From contig JAFWOT010000028.1 of assembly GCA_017509785.1 (NCBI GenBank), positions 1 to 64,000 of the forward strand: a DNA stretch of 64,000 nucleotides, in the 5' to 3' direction. Of the stretch, positions 18,543 through 28,635 are shown in pieces. The translations under genes were made by a program, and so were the position numbers. The DNA is from Clostridia bacterium. GTDB lineage: Bacteria; Bacillota; Clostridia; Christensenellales; CAG-138. The stretch's first letter is position 1. Every line of letters begins with the position of its first letter. Below the pieces are notes generated by a model that ran no database searches, was not told the DNA's origin, and saw only the letters and a program-made list of their open reading frames with translations.

Positions 18543-18570
18543 TTGCCAAACTCAAAAAAATGATTATAAT
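18543..18570 (+). promoter_or_regulatory. Sigma-A promoter of htrA
   Basis: TTGCCA, a 16-bp spacer, then TATAAT. About 90 bp separate its -35 from the divergent -35 of the two-component operon, room enough for a shared regulator site. Confidence 0.8.
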
Positions 18571-18628
18571 AAGGTACGGAAAAATGCGCGGCGCTTTGCC
18601 GCAAGCATAAACGAAAGGAAATGATATA

Positions 18629-19822
18629 ATGGAACAGGAAAAATTCAGAATGCCCACCGGAGCCGTCATCGCCTGCATACTGGTGATACTGCTCCTTGCC
18701 GCCTGCTTCGCGGGCGCAGCCATATTTGTAAACGACAGGCTCAATAATTCCGGGAGGAACAACCCCGAAGCCAACGCAACCGAAGCGCCGGTCCTCACGA
18801 ACGAGCCCTCCGTGAGCGAAGCCGCCGTGACGGAGCAGCCCACCCCCGTGCCCACTCAGGCCCCCGCCAACGAAGGCACTCACGCGGAGGATGGGACCCC
18901 CATCACCGACGTGCTCGCCAACTGCATGAACACCGTGGTCAGCATAGACGTATCCGTCTCGAACGGATATCAGGAGGTCGTCTCCGGCAGCGGCTCCGGC
19001 GTGCTCATTTCAAACAACGGCTACATTGTCACCTGCAACCACGTCGTGGAGGGCTCCTCCTCCATAGACGTGTTCCTGAACGACGGGACTCAGTACAAGG
19101 CGGAGCTCATAGGCAACGACCCCGTGACGGATATCGCCGTCGTCAAGATCAACGCGGAGGGCGTCACTTTCCCCTACGCGACGCTCGGCTCCTCCGAGAG
19201 CCTCAGGGTAGGCGAGCAGGTCTACGCCATAGGCAACGCCCTGGGCGAGCTTTCCAACACCGTGACGGAGGGCATCATCTCCGCTCTCGGCCGCGATATA
19301 GAGGTGGACGGGCAGTCCATGTCCGTGCTGCAGACGAGCGCCGCGATCAACGAGGGCAACTCCGGCGGCGGGCTCTTCCTCTATGACGGGAGCCTCATCG
19401 GCGTCGTCAACGCGAAGTCGAGCGGTCTGACCTCCTCCGGCGCGACGATAGACGGGCTCGGGTTCGCTGTACCCATCGACCTTGCAAAGCCCATAATCGA
19501 CGATATCGAGGCCTACGGCTACGTCACCGGAAGGCCGTACCTCGGCGTTTCCACGAAGAACGTCTCCTTCGGTTACGGGATGTTCTCCTACTACACCTAT
19601 CCGCAGGTCGTCTCCGTGCTTGAGGGCAGCCCCGCCGACCTCGCCGGCATCAAGGAGAACGACATAATCACCGCCATCGACAACGCTCCCATCAACAGCT
19701 CCACCGCGCTGCGCGTCGCCATCAACAAGTATAAGATCGGCGATACCATCACCGTCTCCGTCCAGAGGGGGAACGAGGTCCTCCAGATAGAGGTCACCCT
19801 CAAGGAGAGAACGGGAAAGTAA
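18629..19822 (+). CDS. htrA: HtrA/DegP-like membrane-anchored serine protease with PDZ domain
   Basis: The 397-residue protein has a short cytoplasmic N-terminus, one helix (residues 11-33), a Thr/Pro/Ala linker (40-85), a trypsin-like domain with His138 (TCNHVV), Asp168 (VTDIAVVK) and Ser245 (NEGNSGGGLF), and one C-terminal PDZ domain (about 290-390). This is the standard HtrA triad and layout of Bacillota. AAAGGA precedes ATG 18629. HtrA proteases degrade misfolded exported proteins outside the membrane. It is divergent from a two-component system that may control it. Confidence 0.93.
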   Translation: MEQEKFRMPTGAVIACILVILLLAACFAGAAIFVNDRLNNSGRNNPEANATEAPVLTNEPSVSEAAVTEQPTPVPTQAPANEGTHAEDGTPITDVLANCMNTVVSIDVSVSNGYQEVVSGSGSGVLISNNGYIVTCNHVVEGSSSIDVFLNDGTQYKAELIGNDPVTDIAVVKINAEGVTFPYATLGSSESLRVGEQVYAIGNALGELSNTVTEGIISALGRDIEVDGQSMSVLQTSAAINEGNSGGGLFLYDGSLIGVVNAKSSGLTSSGATIDGLGFAVPIDLAKPIIDDIEAYGYVTGRPYLGVSTKNVSFGYGMFSYYTYPQVVSVLEGSPADLAGIKENDIITAIDNAPINSSTALRVAINKYKIGDTITVSVQRGNEVLQIEVTLKERTGK

Positions 19823-19844
19823 CCGATACCGCAAACGAGCCGAA

Positions 19845-19878
19845 AGCCGCCCGCAGAAGCCTGCCGGGCGGCTTTTTT
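19845..19878 (+). terminator. Rho-independent terminator of htrA
   Basis: AGCCGCCCG, a loop with an internal GCAG/CTGC pairing, CGGGCGGCT, then TTTTTT. Confidence 0.9.
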
Positions 19879-19914
19879 CGCGGAGAACCGAGTGGTGTAT
19901 TGATAGATCTGCAA

Positions 19915-20280
19915 TCGGCGATCGCCTCCGCCCGATATGCCTTCGGGGAGGCAGGGAGCTGTCCCCCCTCATCAACAGCGACTGCGTCGGCGGAGCTTCC
20001 CCAAGGGAAGCCAAGCGCCGACGGATGATACAAAAAGCCTTCCCTTGGGGGAAGGTGTCAGCGTCAGCTGACGGATGAGGGTTAAGTTTCAAAAACAACT
20101 TGTTCCCTCATCAACAGCGACTGCGTCGGCGGAGCTGTCCCTCATCAACAGCGACTGCGTCGGCGGAGCTTCCCCCAAGGGAAGCCAAGCTGCGGAGGGA
20201 TTGTGTGCAGCGATCCCGGACCCGCAGCTTTTTCATCGATATGCCTTCGGGGAGAAGGGGAGAAAAACGAGCGCATCCTG
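19915..20280. repeat. Cluster of palindromic MITE/REP-like repeats (mostly inverted orientation)
   Basis: It contains the CCTTCCC/GGGAAGG palindromes, two tandem copies of CCCTCATCAACAGCGACTGC, and the 19994-20131 segment that is the inverted copy of 15550-15688, including the non-palindromic part AAGTTTCAAAAACAACTTG. No gene is present between htrA and the terminator at 20284. Confidence 0.85.
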
Positions 20281-20283
20281 CAC

Positions 20284-20311
20284 AAAAAACGCCCCCGGCG
20301 GACCGGGGGCG
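20284..20311 (-). terminator. Rho-independent terminator
   Basis: On the minus strand CGCCCCCGG, loop TCCG, CCGGGGGCG, then TTTTTTG. It follows the stop of the 20333-21250 gene. Confidence 0.88.
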
Positions 20312-20332
20312 AAGATGCGTACTGTGGGGTTA

Positions 20333-21250
20333 TTACTGCGTCCTCTGGCTGAGGCCCTTAATGGAGAAGAGCACCCAATCATGTGAATCGACGGTGATTA
20401 TGGTATCGCAGTAGGGGCACTTGGCCGTCATATTGATATTGACGGGCGCGCCGCAGTTGGGGCAGTTGGTGACGGTATGGACGACGTTGTCGCTCGTCAC
20501 GCCGGAGGCGCGGCAGAGATCCCACTCGTAGGTCATGAAGCGCTCCTTGTTCGGGTCGCCCTGAACGATCGCGCCGCTCTCGTCGTCCGTCATGTAGGTG
20601 CTGATGCGGGTGTTGAGCTCGACTATCAGATGATCCTTCCCCTCCGTTACGAAGTAGCCGCGGATGTTCGTGCCGAGCACGGATATCCGCTCGACGTGCG
20701 GCGTCCTCTTTTGGGCGCGGATCTCATCGAGCTGGCGCTCGGACTGGTTGTAGAGCTCATCCGTGAGGTAGGGGCGCAGGGGCTCGAGATCCTTCGCGCA
20801 CCACTGATCCTGGAGCTGAACGTAGAGGTTGTTGATCCTCGTCTGCATATAGGGGATGCTGAACGCGGGATCGACGTTGGCGATGTAATTCTCCATCGGC
20901 ATGAGGAGCGAGTCATCCGTGCGGTGGACGGTCGTCGTGACGGGGTTGGCGGGCGCCTTCCTGCGCAGGTAGAGAAGTATCGCGATCACGATTATAACTA
21001 TTATCAGTATCGTCATCATATCCCCGGAGGAGCAGGATCCGCCCCCCGTGGGCCCGAAGAAAACGTAGCTCCCGCCGCTGTAATCGTCGTCATCCCAGCC
21101 GGAGCCCCAATCGGAATCGGAGCCGCCCCAATCTCCGCCGTAGTCGCTGTCCCCGCTGAAGCCGCCGAAATCCGCGAAGACGGAGCCCGCCGCAAAGAGC
21201 ATTAGGAACGCGACGAGCACGGCAGCCGCCGCAAAAAGCCTTTTCTTCAT
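20333..21250 (-). CDS. Tim44-like domain protein with C-terminal zinc ribbon
   Basis: The 305-residue protein has an N-terminal signal or anchor (residues 5-27), a Gly/Asp/Ser-rich segment (FGGFSGDSDYGGDWGG), a second helix (about 77-95), a Tim44-like domain (about 120-260, VDPAFSIPYMQTRINNLYVQ) and a zinc ribbon CPNCGAPV...CPYCDTII. ATG 21250 follows GAGG by 5 nt; a longer frame to 21316 lacks a ribosome site. The Tim44-like fold binds membranes or lipid-like ligands. Bacterial proteins with this layout are common in Clostridia but unassigned. It has its own promoter and terminator. Confidence 0.82.
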   Translation of the reverse strand: MKKRLFAAAAVLVAFLMLFAAGSVFADFGGFSGDSDYGGDWGGSDSDWGSGWDDDDYSGGSYVFFGPTGGGSCSSGDMMTILIIVIIVIAILLYLRRKAPANPVTTTVHRTDDSLLMPMENYIANVDPAFSIPYMQTRINNLYVQLQDQWCAKDLEPLRPYLTDELYNQSERQLDEIRAQKRTPHVERISVLGTNIRGYFVTEGKDHLIVELNTRISTYMTDDESGAIVQGDPNKERFMTYEWDLCRASGVTSDNVVHTVTNCPNCGAPVNINMTAKCPYCDTIITVDSHDWVLFSIKGLSQRTQ

Positions 21251-21304
21251 ACTGACCTCTTTTCTCCTCAGGATATAAAAGGGATACGGTTTCCCCGTAC
21301 CCCG

Positions 21305-21333
21305 ATTATAATACATTATCCGTTCTCAGTCAA
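21305..21333 (-). promoter_or_regulatory. Sigma-A promoter of the Tim44-like gene
   Basis: On the minus strand TTGACT, a 17-bp spacer, then TATAAT. Confidence 0.85.
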
Positions 21334-21361
21334 ACGGTTTTGGCAAAAAACGCGATGGGTT

Positions 21362-21802
21362 TTACGCCTCCCGCGGGACGAGCCTTTTAAGGCACAGGCA
21401 GCCGAACGCGTATCCTATAAGTGCGCCGAGCGTGTTCAGAATGAGATCGTCGAGCTCGGTATCGCCGGAGCCCAGAACGAACTGCATGACTTCGACGAAG
21501 AGCGACAGCGCGAACCCGGCGATGAGCGCGTGAAGCAGTCTCCCCCGCCGCATCCTCACGACGAAGCCCGCCGGGGCGAACCAGACTATGTTCCCGAAGA
21601 ACAGGTAGCAGAAGTACCCGAGCTTGCCCGTCCGCAGGAGCTTCGCGTAATAGGCGAAGGCCTCAAGGCGGATCGTTCCCGTGAACAGCCCGTGCGTGAA
21701 GCACCCGCGGCGGAATACGGTCAGCCTCATCAGCACGATGAACCATACCGCCGCAAGCACCCACAGCGCCCTTATTATAAGCGTCCTTTTTCGTTCGCTC
21801 AT
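21362..21802 (-). CDS. VanZ-family membrane protein
   Basis: The 146-residue protein has four membrane helices. It shows the VanZ pattern: FFGNIVWFAPAGF, a helix ending LFVEVMQFVLGSGDTELDDLILNTLGALIGY, and a short tail. VanZ of Enterococcus gives low-level teicoplanin resistance, and most chromosomal homologues have no known role. ATG 21802 overlaps the upstream ABC exporter stop by 4 bp, so it is the last gene of the exporter operon. Confidence 0.85.
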   Translation of the reverse strand: MSERKRTLIIRALWVLAAVWFIVLMRLTVFRRGCFTHGLFTGTIRLEAFAYYAKLLRTGKLGYFCYLFFGNIVWFAPAGFVVRMRRGRLLHALIAGFALSLFVEVMQFVLGSGDTELDDLILNTLGALIGYAFGCLCLKRLVPREA

Positions 21803-23661
21803 CCTTCCCCCTTCATTATCCTCGCTTCCGCGTCGCTGCGGAACTGCGTGGTATAGAGGTCATAATAGTAGCCCCTCTTTTTGAGCAGCTCGGCGTGCGT
21901 GCCGGATTCGGTTATCCGCCCGCCCCTTATGACGAGTATCCTGTCGGCGGAGCGGATCGTCGAGAGCCTGTGCGCGACTATGAAGCTCGTGCGGTTCTCG
22001 AGCACCTTCGTGATGGCGTTCTGGATGAGCTGCTCGGTCTCGGTATCGATGGAGCTCGTCGCCTCGTCGAGTACGAATATGCGCGGATCGGCGAGTATGA
22101 CCCTCGCAAACGAGATGAGCTGCTTCTGCCCGGTGGAGAGCCTGCCGCCGCCCTCGCCGACCTCGGTATCATAGCCCTTTTCGAGGGCGTCTATGAATTC
22201 GTCGGCATGGACGAGCCGCGCCGCCTCCGCGACCTCCTCATCGGAAGCCTCCGGCCTGCCGTAGCGGATATTCTCCTTTATAGTGCCGGAGAACAGATGC
22301 GGCTGCTGCAGTACGTAGCCGAGGCGGTCCTGCAGCCAGAGCTGGCTGCGCTCGCGGTAATCGACGCCGTCTATGAGCACGCTCCCCTCCGTCGGCTCGT
22401 AGAACCGGCAGACGAGGTTCACTATTGTCGATTTGCCCGCACCCGTCTCGCCGACGAGGGCTATGGTCTCCCCCGCCTTTACGTCAAGATCGAAGTGCGA
22501 GAGCACCTTCTCCCCCTCCTTATAGGCAAAGCTCACGTCGCGGAAAGTGACGTCGCCGCGTATGGGCTCCCAATTCTCGCGCTTGGGGTCGAACATATCG
22601 CCGTACTTCTCGACTACCTCCGCCGAGTCGACTACGTCGGGCTCGGTGTCTATGAGGGTGATTACCCTCTCCGCCGAGGCCTGCGCGGACTGCATCTCCG
22701 CGAATATGCCGGCGAGCTGCTGGATCGGGTCGAATATGCCCGTGGAGTAGGATATGAAAGTCGCGAGCGTGCCGAGCGTTACAGCGCCCATGGCGGTCCA
22801 TTTGCCCGCTACGCCGAGGCCGCCGGCGTAGAGCGCGAGCCCCGTGCCGACCGCGCCGAGGCACATGACTATGGGCGTGAACATAGCGGAAAGCACCGCC
22901 GCCCTGATGGAGGACTTGCGCATGCGGCCCGTTTCCGCTTTGAATTCCTCGGTGTTGCGCTCCTCGCGGACGAGGGTCTTCGTAGTGACCGCGCCCATAA
23001 TCCCCTCGTTGAGGGCGCCCGTGATCTTCGAGTTCTGCTTCCTCACGTCGCGGTAGTGCTTCAGTATCTTCTTCTGGAAGTACACGCAGATGACGGCGAG
23101 AGGCGGCATTACGATTATGACGAGCAGGGCGAGCTTCCAATTGAGTGCAAGCATCACCCCGATTATGCCGAGCACGTAACAGCTCGACCAGAGTATGTCG
23201 ACGACCGACCACGCGATGAGCTCCGAGAGCCTGCCGACGTCGGAGACCATGCGCGCCATTATGTAGCCGACGGCGGTCTTATCGTAGTACGAGAAGCTCA
23301 GCTCCTGCAGCTTTTTGAACGCGTCGCTGCGGATATCGTAGGCGATGTTCATCTCGAGCTTTCCGGAGCCGAGTATAAAGAGCATGACGCCTATCATCTG
23401 GATGATTATCGCGGCGGCGTAGACGAGCGCGAAGGGCAGTATCCGCTCCGTATGCGAGCCCGCGATCACGTCGTCTATCGCGTAGCGGGTGAAGAGCGGG
23501 TAGAGCAGATCCACAGCCGCCACGACGAGCAGCGATATCATGGTCCGTATGACGAGCTTCTTCGAGCGGAGGCCGTACTTTATAAGCCTCTTCCAGAGCT
23601 TCATATCGACCTTTTGATCGAATTCCTTTTCCTCGATAGCGGAGGTCACGAGTTCTTCCAT
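21799..23661 (-). CDS. ABC exporter subunit, BmrD-like (canonical Walker B)
   Basis: The 620-residue half-transporter has a six-helix type I exporter domain (about 30-330) and an ATPase with Walker A GETGAGKST, Walker B IFVLDEATSS (catalytic Glu present) and signature LSTGQ rather than LSGGQ. Its partner, encoded upstream, has a normal LSGGQ but Asp in place of the Walker B Glu. This complementary pattern gives one normal and one degenerate ATP site, as in heterodimeric exporters BmrCD and TM287/288. It starts at ATG 23661, overlapping the partner by 16 bp. Likely a multidrug exporter; the substrate is not shown by sequence. Confidence 0.88.
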   Translation of the reverse strand: MEELVTSAIEEKEFDQKVDMKLWKRLIKYGLRSKKLVIRTMISLLVVAAVDLLYPLFTRYAIDDVIAGSHTERILPFALVYAAAIIIQMIGVMLFILGSGKLEMNIAYDIRSDAFKKLQELSFSYYDKTAVGYIMARMVSDVGRLSELIAWSVVDILWSSCYVLGIIGVMLALNWKLALLVIIVMPPLAVICVYFQKKILKHYRDVRKQNSKITGALNEGIMGAVTTKTLVREERNTEEFKAETGRMRKSSIRAAVLSAMFTPIVMCLGAVGTGLALYAGGLGVAGKWTAMGAVTLGTLATFISYSTGIFDPIQQLAGIFAEMQSAQASAERVITLIDTEPDVVDSAEVVEKYGDMFDPKRENWEPIRGDVTFRDVSFAYKEGEKVLSHFDLDVKAGETIALVGETGAGKSTIVNLVCRFYEPTEGSVLIDGVDYRERSQLWLQDRLGYVLQQPHLFSGTIKENIRYGRPEASDEEVAEAARLVHADEFIDALEKGYDTEVGEGGGRLSTGQKQLISFARVILADPRIFVLDEATSSIDTETEQLIQNAITKVLENRTSFIVAHRLSTIRSADRILVIRGGRITESGTHAELLKKRGYYYDLYTTQFRSDAEARIMKGEG

Positions 23662-25544
23662 TCGGTTTCGCCTCCTTCCTCTTTGGCGAGCTCATCCTCG
23701 AGCATATCCTGTATGCCCGCGATCCGCTTATAAAGCCCCTCGCGGCGGATGAGCTCCTCATGCGTACCCTGCTCCGCAAGGCGGCCGTGCTCCAATACGA
23801 GTATCCTGTCCGCCGAGGAGAGCGTGGTTATCCTGTGGGAGATTATGAAAGTGGTGCATTCCCCGCGCCTGCCGGAAAGCGCCGCGCGGATGGAAGCGTC
23901 CGTCTCGGTATCGACGGCGGACATGGAGTCGTCGAGTATGATTATCGGCGCCTCCTGCATGAGCATGCGGGCGATGGCGACGTGCTGCTTCTGCCCGCCG
24001 GAGAGGGTGACGCCCCTCTCGCCGACGACGGTCTCATAGCCCTTCTCGAACCCCATGACCACGTCGTGTATCGCGGCTGTGCCTGCGGCCTCGAATACGC
24101 GCTCCTCCGGGGCTTCGGGATCGACTATGCGGATGTTGTCCATTATGGTCCTCGAATAGAGGAAGGGCTCCTGGAGGACTATGCCTATATTGCGGCGCAG
24201 ATGATGGCGCTCTATGTCGTTGACGTTCACGCCGTCTATCAGTATCTCGCCCTCCGTCACGGTGTAGAGCCTCTGCAGAAGCTGGACGAGGCTCGATTTG
24301 CCGCTCCCCGTAGAGCCGAGAATGGCTATCGTCTCGCCGTGCTTCACGGTGAAGCTCACGTCGTCAAGGACCTTCTCGTTCCCGTCCTCATACGTGAAGC
24401 TCACGTTCCTGAATTCGATATCGCCCCTTATTTCGGGCGTGAGGGCGAGGCCGGGCTCGCTCTCGACCGGGGCGGACATGATCTCGTCGATCCTCCCGAG
24501 GGATACGGAGGCCTTGCCGAGATCGGCGAGGATGCGCCCGAGCTGACGCACGGGCCAGGTCAGCATCGAAGTGTAGGAGGTGAATACGAGCACCCCGCCC
24601 ACGGAGATCCTGCCCTTTATCGCAAAGTATACGCCTATAGCGAGCGAGAGCATTATTTGCAGATACCCGAGGCAGTCCGAAGCGGACCAGTAATACGCCA
24701 TCAGCGCGTTAAGGCGGAGATTCTTCTTCCTGAAATCGGAATTCTTTTCGGTGAAGCTCTGCATCTCGCGCCTCTGCTGACCGAACGCGCGCACCACGCG
24801 CACGCCGGTGAGGTTCTCCTGTATGGCGGCGGAGAGCCTGCCCTCGGCCTCGTCGGCTTCGGTGAAGGCGTTCTTGACCGCCCTGAAATAGACGAAGCTC
24901 GAAATGAACAGTATGGGCATCAGCATGACCGACCAGAGCGTCAGCAGCGGATCCATCTGCAGCATTATGACCGCCGCGATGACGACCATGAGCACCGTCC
25001 TCACTATTTCGAGGAGCTGGTTCTGTATGAACCGGCGAACGGTGTCAACGTCCGAGGTGCACCTCTGGACGAGGTCGCCCGTCGAAACGTGCTTGTGGTA
25101 ATCAAACGGCAGGTTCGCGAGATGCTCGTATAGATCGTCGCGCATGTTCTTGGCGACGCCCTCGCCCGCGTACGCTATATAGCTGCGGCGCAGATACGTG
25201 CTGAGGGCGTTTATCGCCGTGAACAGCAGGAGCGCGACCGCCATCAAGTAGAGGTGATCTATCAGCATCTGCCTGCCGCCCGCCGACTCTATCCACTCCA
25301 TTATCGCCCCGGGGAGCACGCTCCCGCCCGCCTCGTAGCCCTCCTCGGCATAGGGCAGGAGGACGTAGTCGATCGTGAAGCTCGTGACTATGGGTATGAG
25401 GTAAGCCGAAGCTACCGCCGCGATCAGCGCGAGCGCGGCGATAACGAAATACTTCCCCGTCCCCCGCATGAAGCGGCGCACCAGGCGGTAATTCACGGGC
25501 TTCCTCTCCTTCTTATTTTCTTTATCCATAACGGTTGTTTCCAT
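23646..25544 (-). CDS. ABC exporter subunit, BmrC-like (degenerate Walker B)
   Basis: The 632-residue half-transporter has a type I exporter domain followed by an ATPase with Walker A GSTGSGKSS, signature LSGGQ and Walker B IIILDDSMSAVD, in which Asp replaces the catalytic Glu, the mark of the degenerate member of a heterodimeric exporter. ATG 25544 follows GGAGG by 4 nt; ATG 6 codons on is an alternative. It is first in an operon with the BmrD-like subunit and VanZ. A 21-codon leader ORF and an intrinsic terminator stand between promoter and gene, as in the ribosome-mediated attenuation of bmrCD in Bacillus subtilis. Confidence 0.88.
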   Translation of the reverse strand: METTVMDKENKKERKPVNYRLVRRFMRGTGKYFVIAALALIAAVASAYLIPIVTSFTIDYVLLPYAEEGYEAGGSVLPGAIMEWIESAGGRQMLIDHLYLMAVALLLFTAINALSTYLRRSYIAYAGEGVAKNMRDDLYEHLANLPFDYHKHVSTGDLVQRCTSDVDTVRRFIQNQLLEIVRTVLMVVIAAVIMLQMDPLLTLWSVMLMPILFISSFVYFRAVKNAFTEADEAEGRLSAAIQENLTGVRVVRAFGQQRREMQSFTEKNSDFRKKNLRLNALMAYYWSASDCLGYLQIMLSLAIGVYFAIKGRISVGGVLVFTSYTSMLTWPVRQLGRILADLGKASVSLGRIDEIMSAPVESEPGLALTPEIRGDIEFRNVSFTYEDGNEKVLDDVSFTVKHGETIAILGSTGSGKSSLVQLLQRLYTVTEGEILIDGVNVNDIERHHLRRNIGIVLQEPFLYSRTIMDNIRIVDPEAPEERVFEAAGTAAIHDVVMGFEKGYETVVGERGVTLSGGQKQHVAIARMLMQEAPIIILDDSMSAVDTETDASIRAALSGRRGECTTFIISHRITTLSSADRILVLEHGRLAEQGTHEELIRREGLYKRIAGIQDMLEDELAKEEGGETEWKNS

Positions 25545-25555
25545 GATTCCTCCGT

Positions 25556-25590
25556 AAAAACAAAAACTGCGGGCAAAACCCTGCCCGCAG
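25556..25590 (-). terminator. Transcription attenuator in the exporter leader
   Basis: On the minus strand CTGCGGGCA, loop GGGTTT, TGCCCGCAG, then TTTTTGTTTTT. It lies 22 nt after the leader ORF stop and ends only about 7 nt before the GGAGG of the exporter gene, so it would cut the transcript before the transporter. Confidence 0.85.
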
Positions 25591-25612
25591 AGACCTGTGC
25601 CGTACTATGCCT

Positions 25613-25678
25613 CTATATCAAAGGCCGCACAAAGCCGCGTTGGGCGATAAAATTCCTGAAATAAACGACGTTCTTCAT
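25613..25678 (-). CDS. Leader peptide of the ABC exporter operon (21 aa)
   Basis: ATG 25678 opens a 21-codon frame beginning MKNVVYFRNF and ending RPLI, stop TAG at 25613-25615. AAAGGAGG lies 12 nt upstream, a longer than average spacing. The frame sits between a promoter (25715-25743) and an intrinsic attenuator (25556-25590), the layout of ribosome-mediated attenuation. Codons 11-15 (GCCCAACGCGG, 25635-25645) can pair with the 5' arm of the terminator, CTGCGGGC, giving a possible antiterminator of eight pairs with a 3-nt bulge. Pausing early in the leader would leave that pairing free and allow read-through. Translation is not proven. Confidence 0.65.
   Translation of the reverse strand: MKNVVYFRNFIAQRGFVRPLI
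25635..25645 (-). promoter_or_regulatory. Candidate antiterminator arm within the leader ORF
   Basis: GCCCAACGCGG can pair with CTGCGGGC of the attenuator (GCCC:GGGC, a 3-nt AAC bulge, then G-C, C-G, G-U, G-C). It would compete with terminator formation. This is inferred by eye without folding energies. Confidence 0.45.
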
Positions 25679-25714
25679 ATTATTGTGCGACCTCCTTTCT
25701 TAAACTTCCGGAAA

Positions 25715-25743
25715 AGTATACCCCATATGCCGCAGTTTCGCAA
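25715..25743 (-). promoter_or_regulatory. Promoter of the exporter leader
   Basis: On the minus strand TTGCGA, a 17-bp spacer, then TATACT. Transcription would start about 15 bp before the AAAGGAGG of the leader peptide. Confidence 0.65.
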
Positions 25744-25813
25744 GAGGTTTTTATAAAATCATGGCAATATATTGTTTTTGCGAAATATATTCTGACTATA
25801 CCCCTTTCCGGTG

Positions 25814-25842
25814 TTGACATACGGGGCGCATGCGCATATAAT
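25814..25842 (+). promoter_or_regulatory. Consensus sigma-A promoter of groESL
   Basis: TTGACA, a 17-bp spacer and TATAAT: all twelve consensus bases match. Confidence 0.95.
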
Positions 25843-25850
25843 AAACCTTG

Positions 25851-25877
25851 TTAGCACTCAAGGACTTTGAGTGCTAA
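25851..25877 (+). promoter_or_regulatory. CIRCE operator (HrcA binding site)
   Basis: TTAGCACTC, nine bases, GAGTGCTAA: a perfect CIRCE element covering the expected transcription start. HrcA represses groESL through this site in the absence of heat or folding stress. hrcA itself is not in the window. Confidence 0.97.
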
Positions 25878-25959
25878 CAGCCCCCCTCCGTTCCCCTATT
25901 CCGGGCGGCGGCGCGGGGCGCGATAAAGTTTATAATTTCACCATAGGAGGAAACGAAAT

Positions 25960-26247
25960 ATGAAACTCAGACCTCTTTCGGACAGAGTAGTCATCAAGTC
26001 CCTTGAAGCAGAGGAGACGACAGCTTCCGGATTCATACTCACCGGGAGCGCCAAGGAAAAGCCCCAGATGGCGGAGGTCATCGCGGTGGGTCCCGGCGGC
26101 GTTGTCGACGGGAAGGAAGTCGTTATGAACGTCAAGGTCGGCGATAAGGTATTCTATTCCAAGTATGCCGGCACCGAGATAAAGATGGACGGGCAGGAAT
26201 ACACCATCGTCCGTCAGAACGATATCCTCGCTGTAGTTGAGGATTGA
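25960..26247 (+). CDS. groES: Co-chaperonin GroES
   Basis: The 95-residue co-chaperonin has the usual start [13 protein letters not shown], the mobile loop region ([19 protein letters not shown]) and the conserved end [15 protein letters not shown] heptameric cap on GroEL in the cytoplasm. AGGAGG precedes the ATG. It is first in a two-gene operon under a consensus promoter and CIRCE, with 12 bp to groEL. Confidence 0.98.
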   Translation: MKLRPLSDRVVIKSLEAEETTASGFILTGSAKEKPQMAEVIAVGPGGVVDGKEVVMNVKVGDKVFYSKYAGTEIKMDGQEYTIVRQNDILAVVED

Positions 26248-26250
26248 TAG

Positions 26251-27888
<1,638 letters not shown>

Positions 27889-27909
27889 TGAATAACCCCT
27901 AAACGCACT

Positions 27910-27942
27910 CCACGGCGCCCCGAACGGGCGCCGTGGTTTTTT
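27910..27942 (+). terminator. Rho-independent terminator of groESL
   Basis: CCACGGCGCCC, loop CGAAC, GGGCGCCGTGG, then TTTTTT. Confidence 0.95.
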
Positions 27943-27949
27943 GACGCCC

Positions 27950-28590
27950 GAGGGATCGTATAGCATCGCTGCATACCGATCCCTCCGCCGCATGGCTTCC
28001 CTTGGGGGGAAGCTCCGCCGACGAAGCCGCTGCTGATGAGGGAACTGATTGTTTTTGAAACTTAACCCTCATCCGTCACCCTCATCCGTCGCCTTCGGCG
28101 ACACCTTCCCCCGGGGGAAGGCTTTTTGTATCGTCCGTCGGCGCTTTTTCTCCCCTTCTCCCCGAATGGATATCGAGTCGGCGTGAGGCTCGTATCGATG
28201 AAAAGCACGCCTTCCCTTGGGGGAAGGTGGCATTTCGACCGCAAGAGAGAAATGACGGATGAGGGACGAAGCGGGTTTCAAGGATCATTTGGAATAGCGC
28301 CTTTGACCCTCATCAGTCGTCTTCGCTAAGGCTCAGCCGAGACAGCTTCCCCCAAGGGAAGGCTTTTTGTATCGTCCACAGCTATATGGCTTCCCCTGGG
28401 GGAAGCTCCGCCGACGCAGTCGCTGTTGATGAGGGAAAAAGAACCTTCTCAATGCCAACCTCCACCGATGCTTTGTCCCTCATCCCTCATCCGTCAGCTG
28501 ACGCTGACACCTTTCCCCGGGGGAAGGCTTTCGGTATCCTCCGCCGTATGGCTTCCCTTGGGGGAAGGCATATTTCCCCGTCCGCCGATC
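27950..28590. repeat. Cluster of palindromic MITE/REP-like repeats
   Basis: At least five CCTTCCC/GGGAAGG-type palindromes occur in both orientations, with one divergent family B hairpin near 28165-28205. Segment 28389-28497 nearly repeats 7040-7140, and about 28267-28310 (GCGGGTTTCAAGGATCAT...) nearly repeats about 15729-15772. It separates groEL from the convergent HTH gene; no gene is present. Confidence 0.85.
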
Positions 28591-28635
28591 GCAAATTGCC
28601 AATCGCTCATTGCCGATTTATCAGGACGGACCGCC

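Noticed and set aside
21895..23733. 612-codon frame opposite the ABC exporter gene
   Set aside because: A shadow of the exporter gene; its composition is dominated by Arg, Asp and Tyr from reversed codons.
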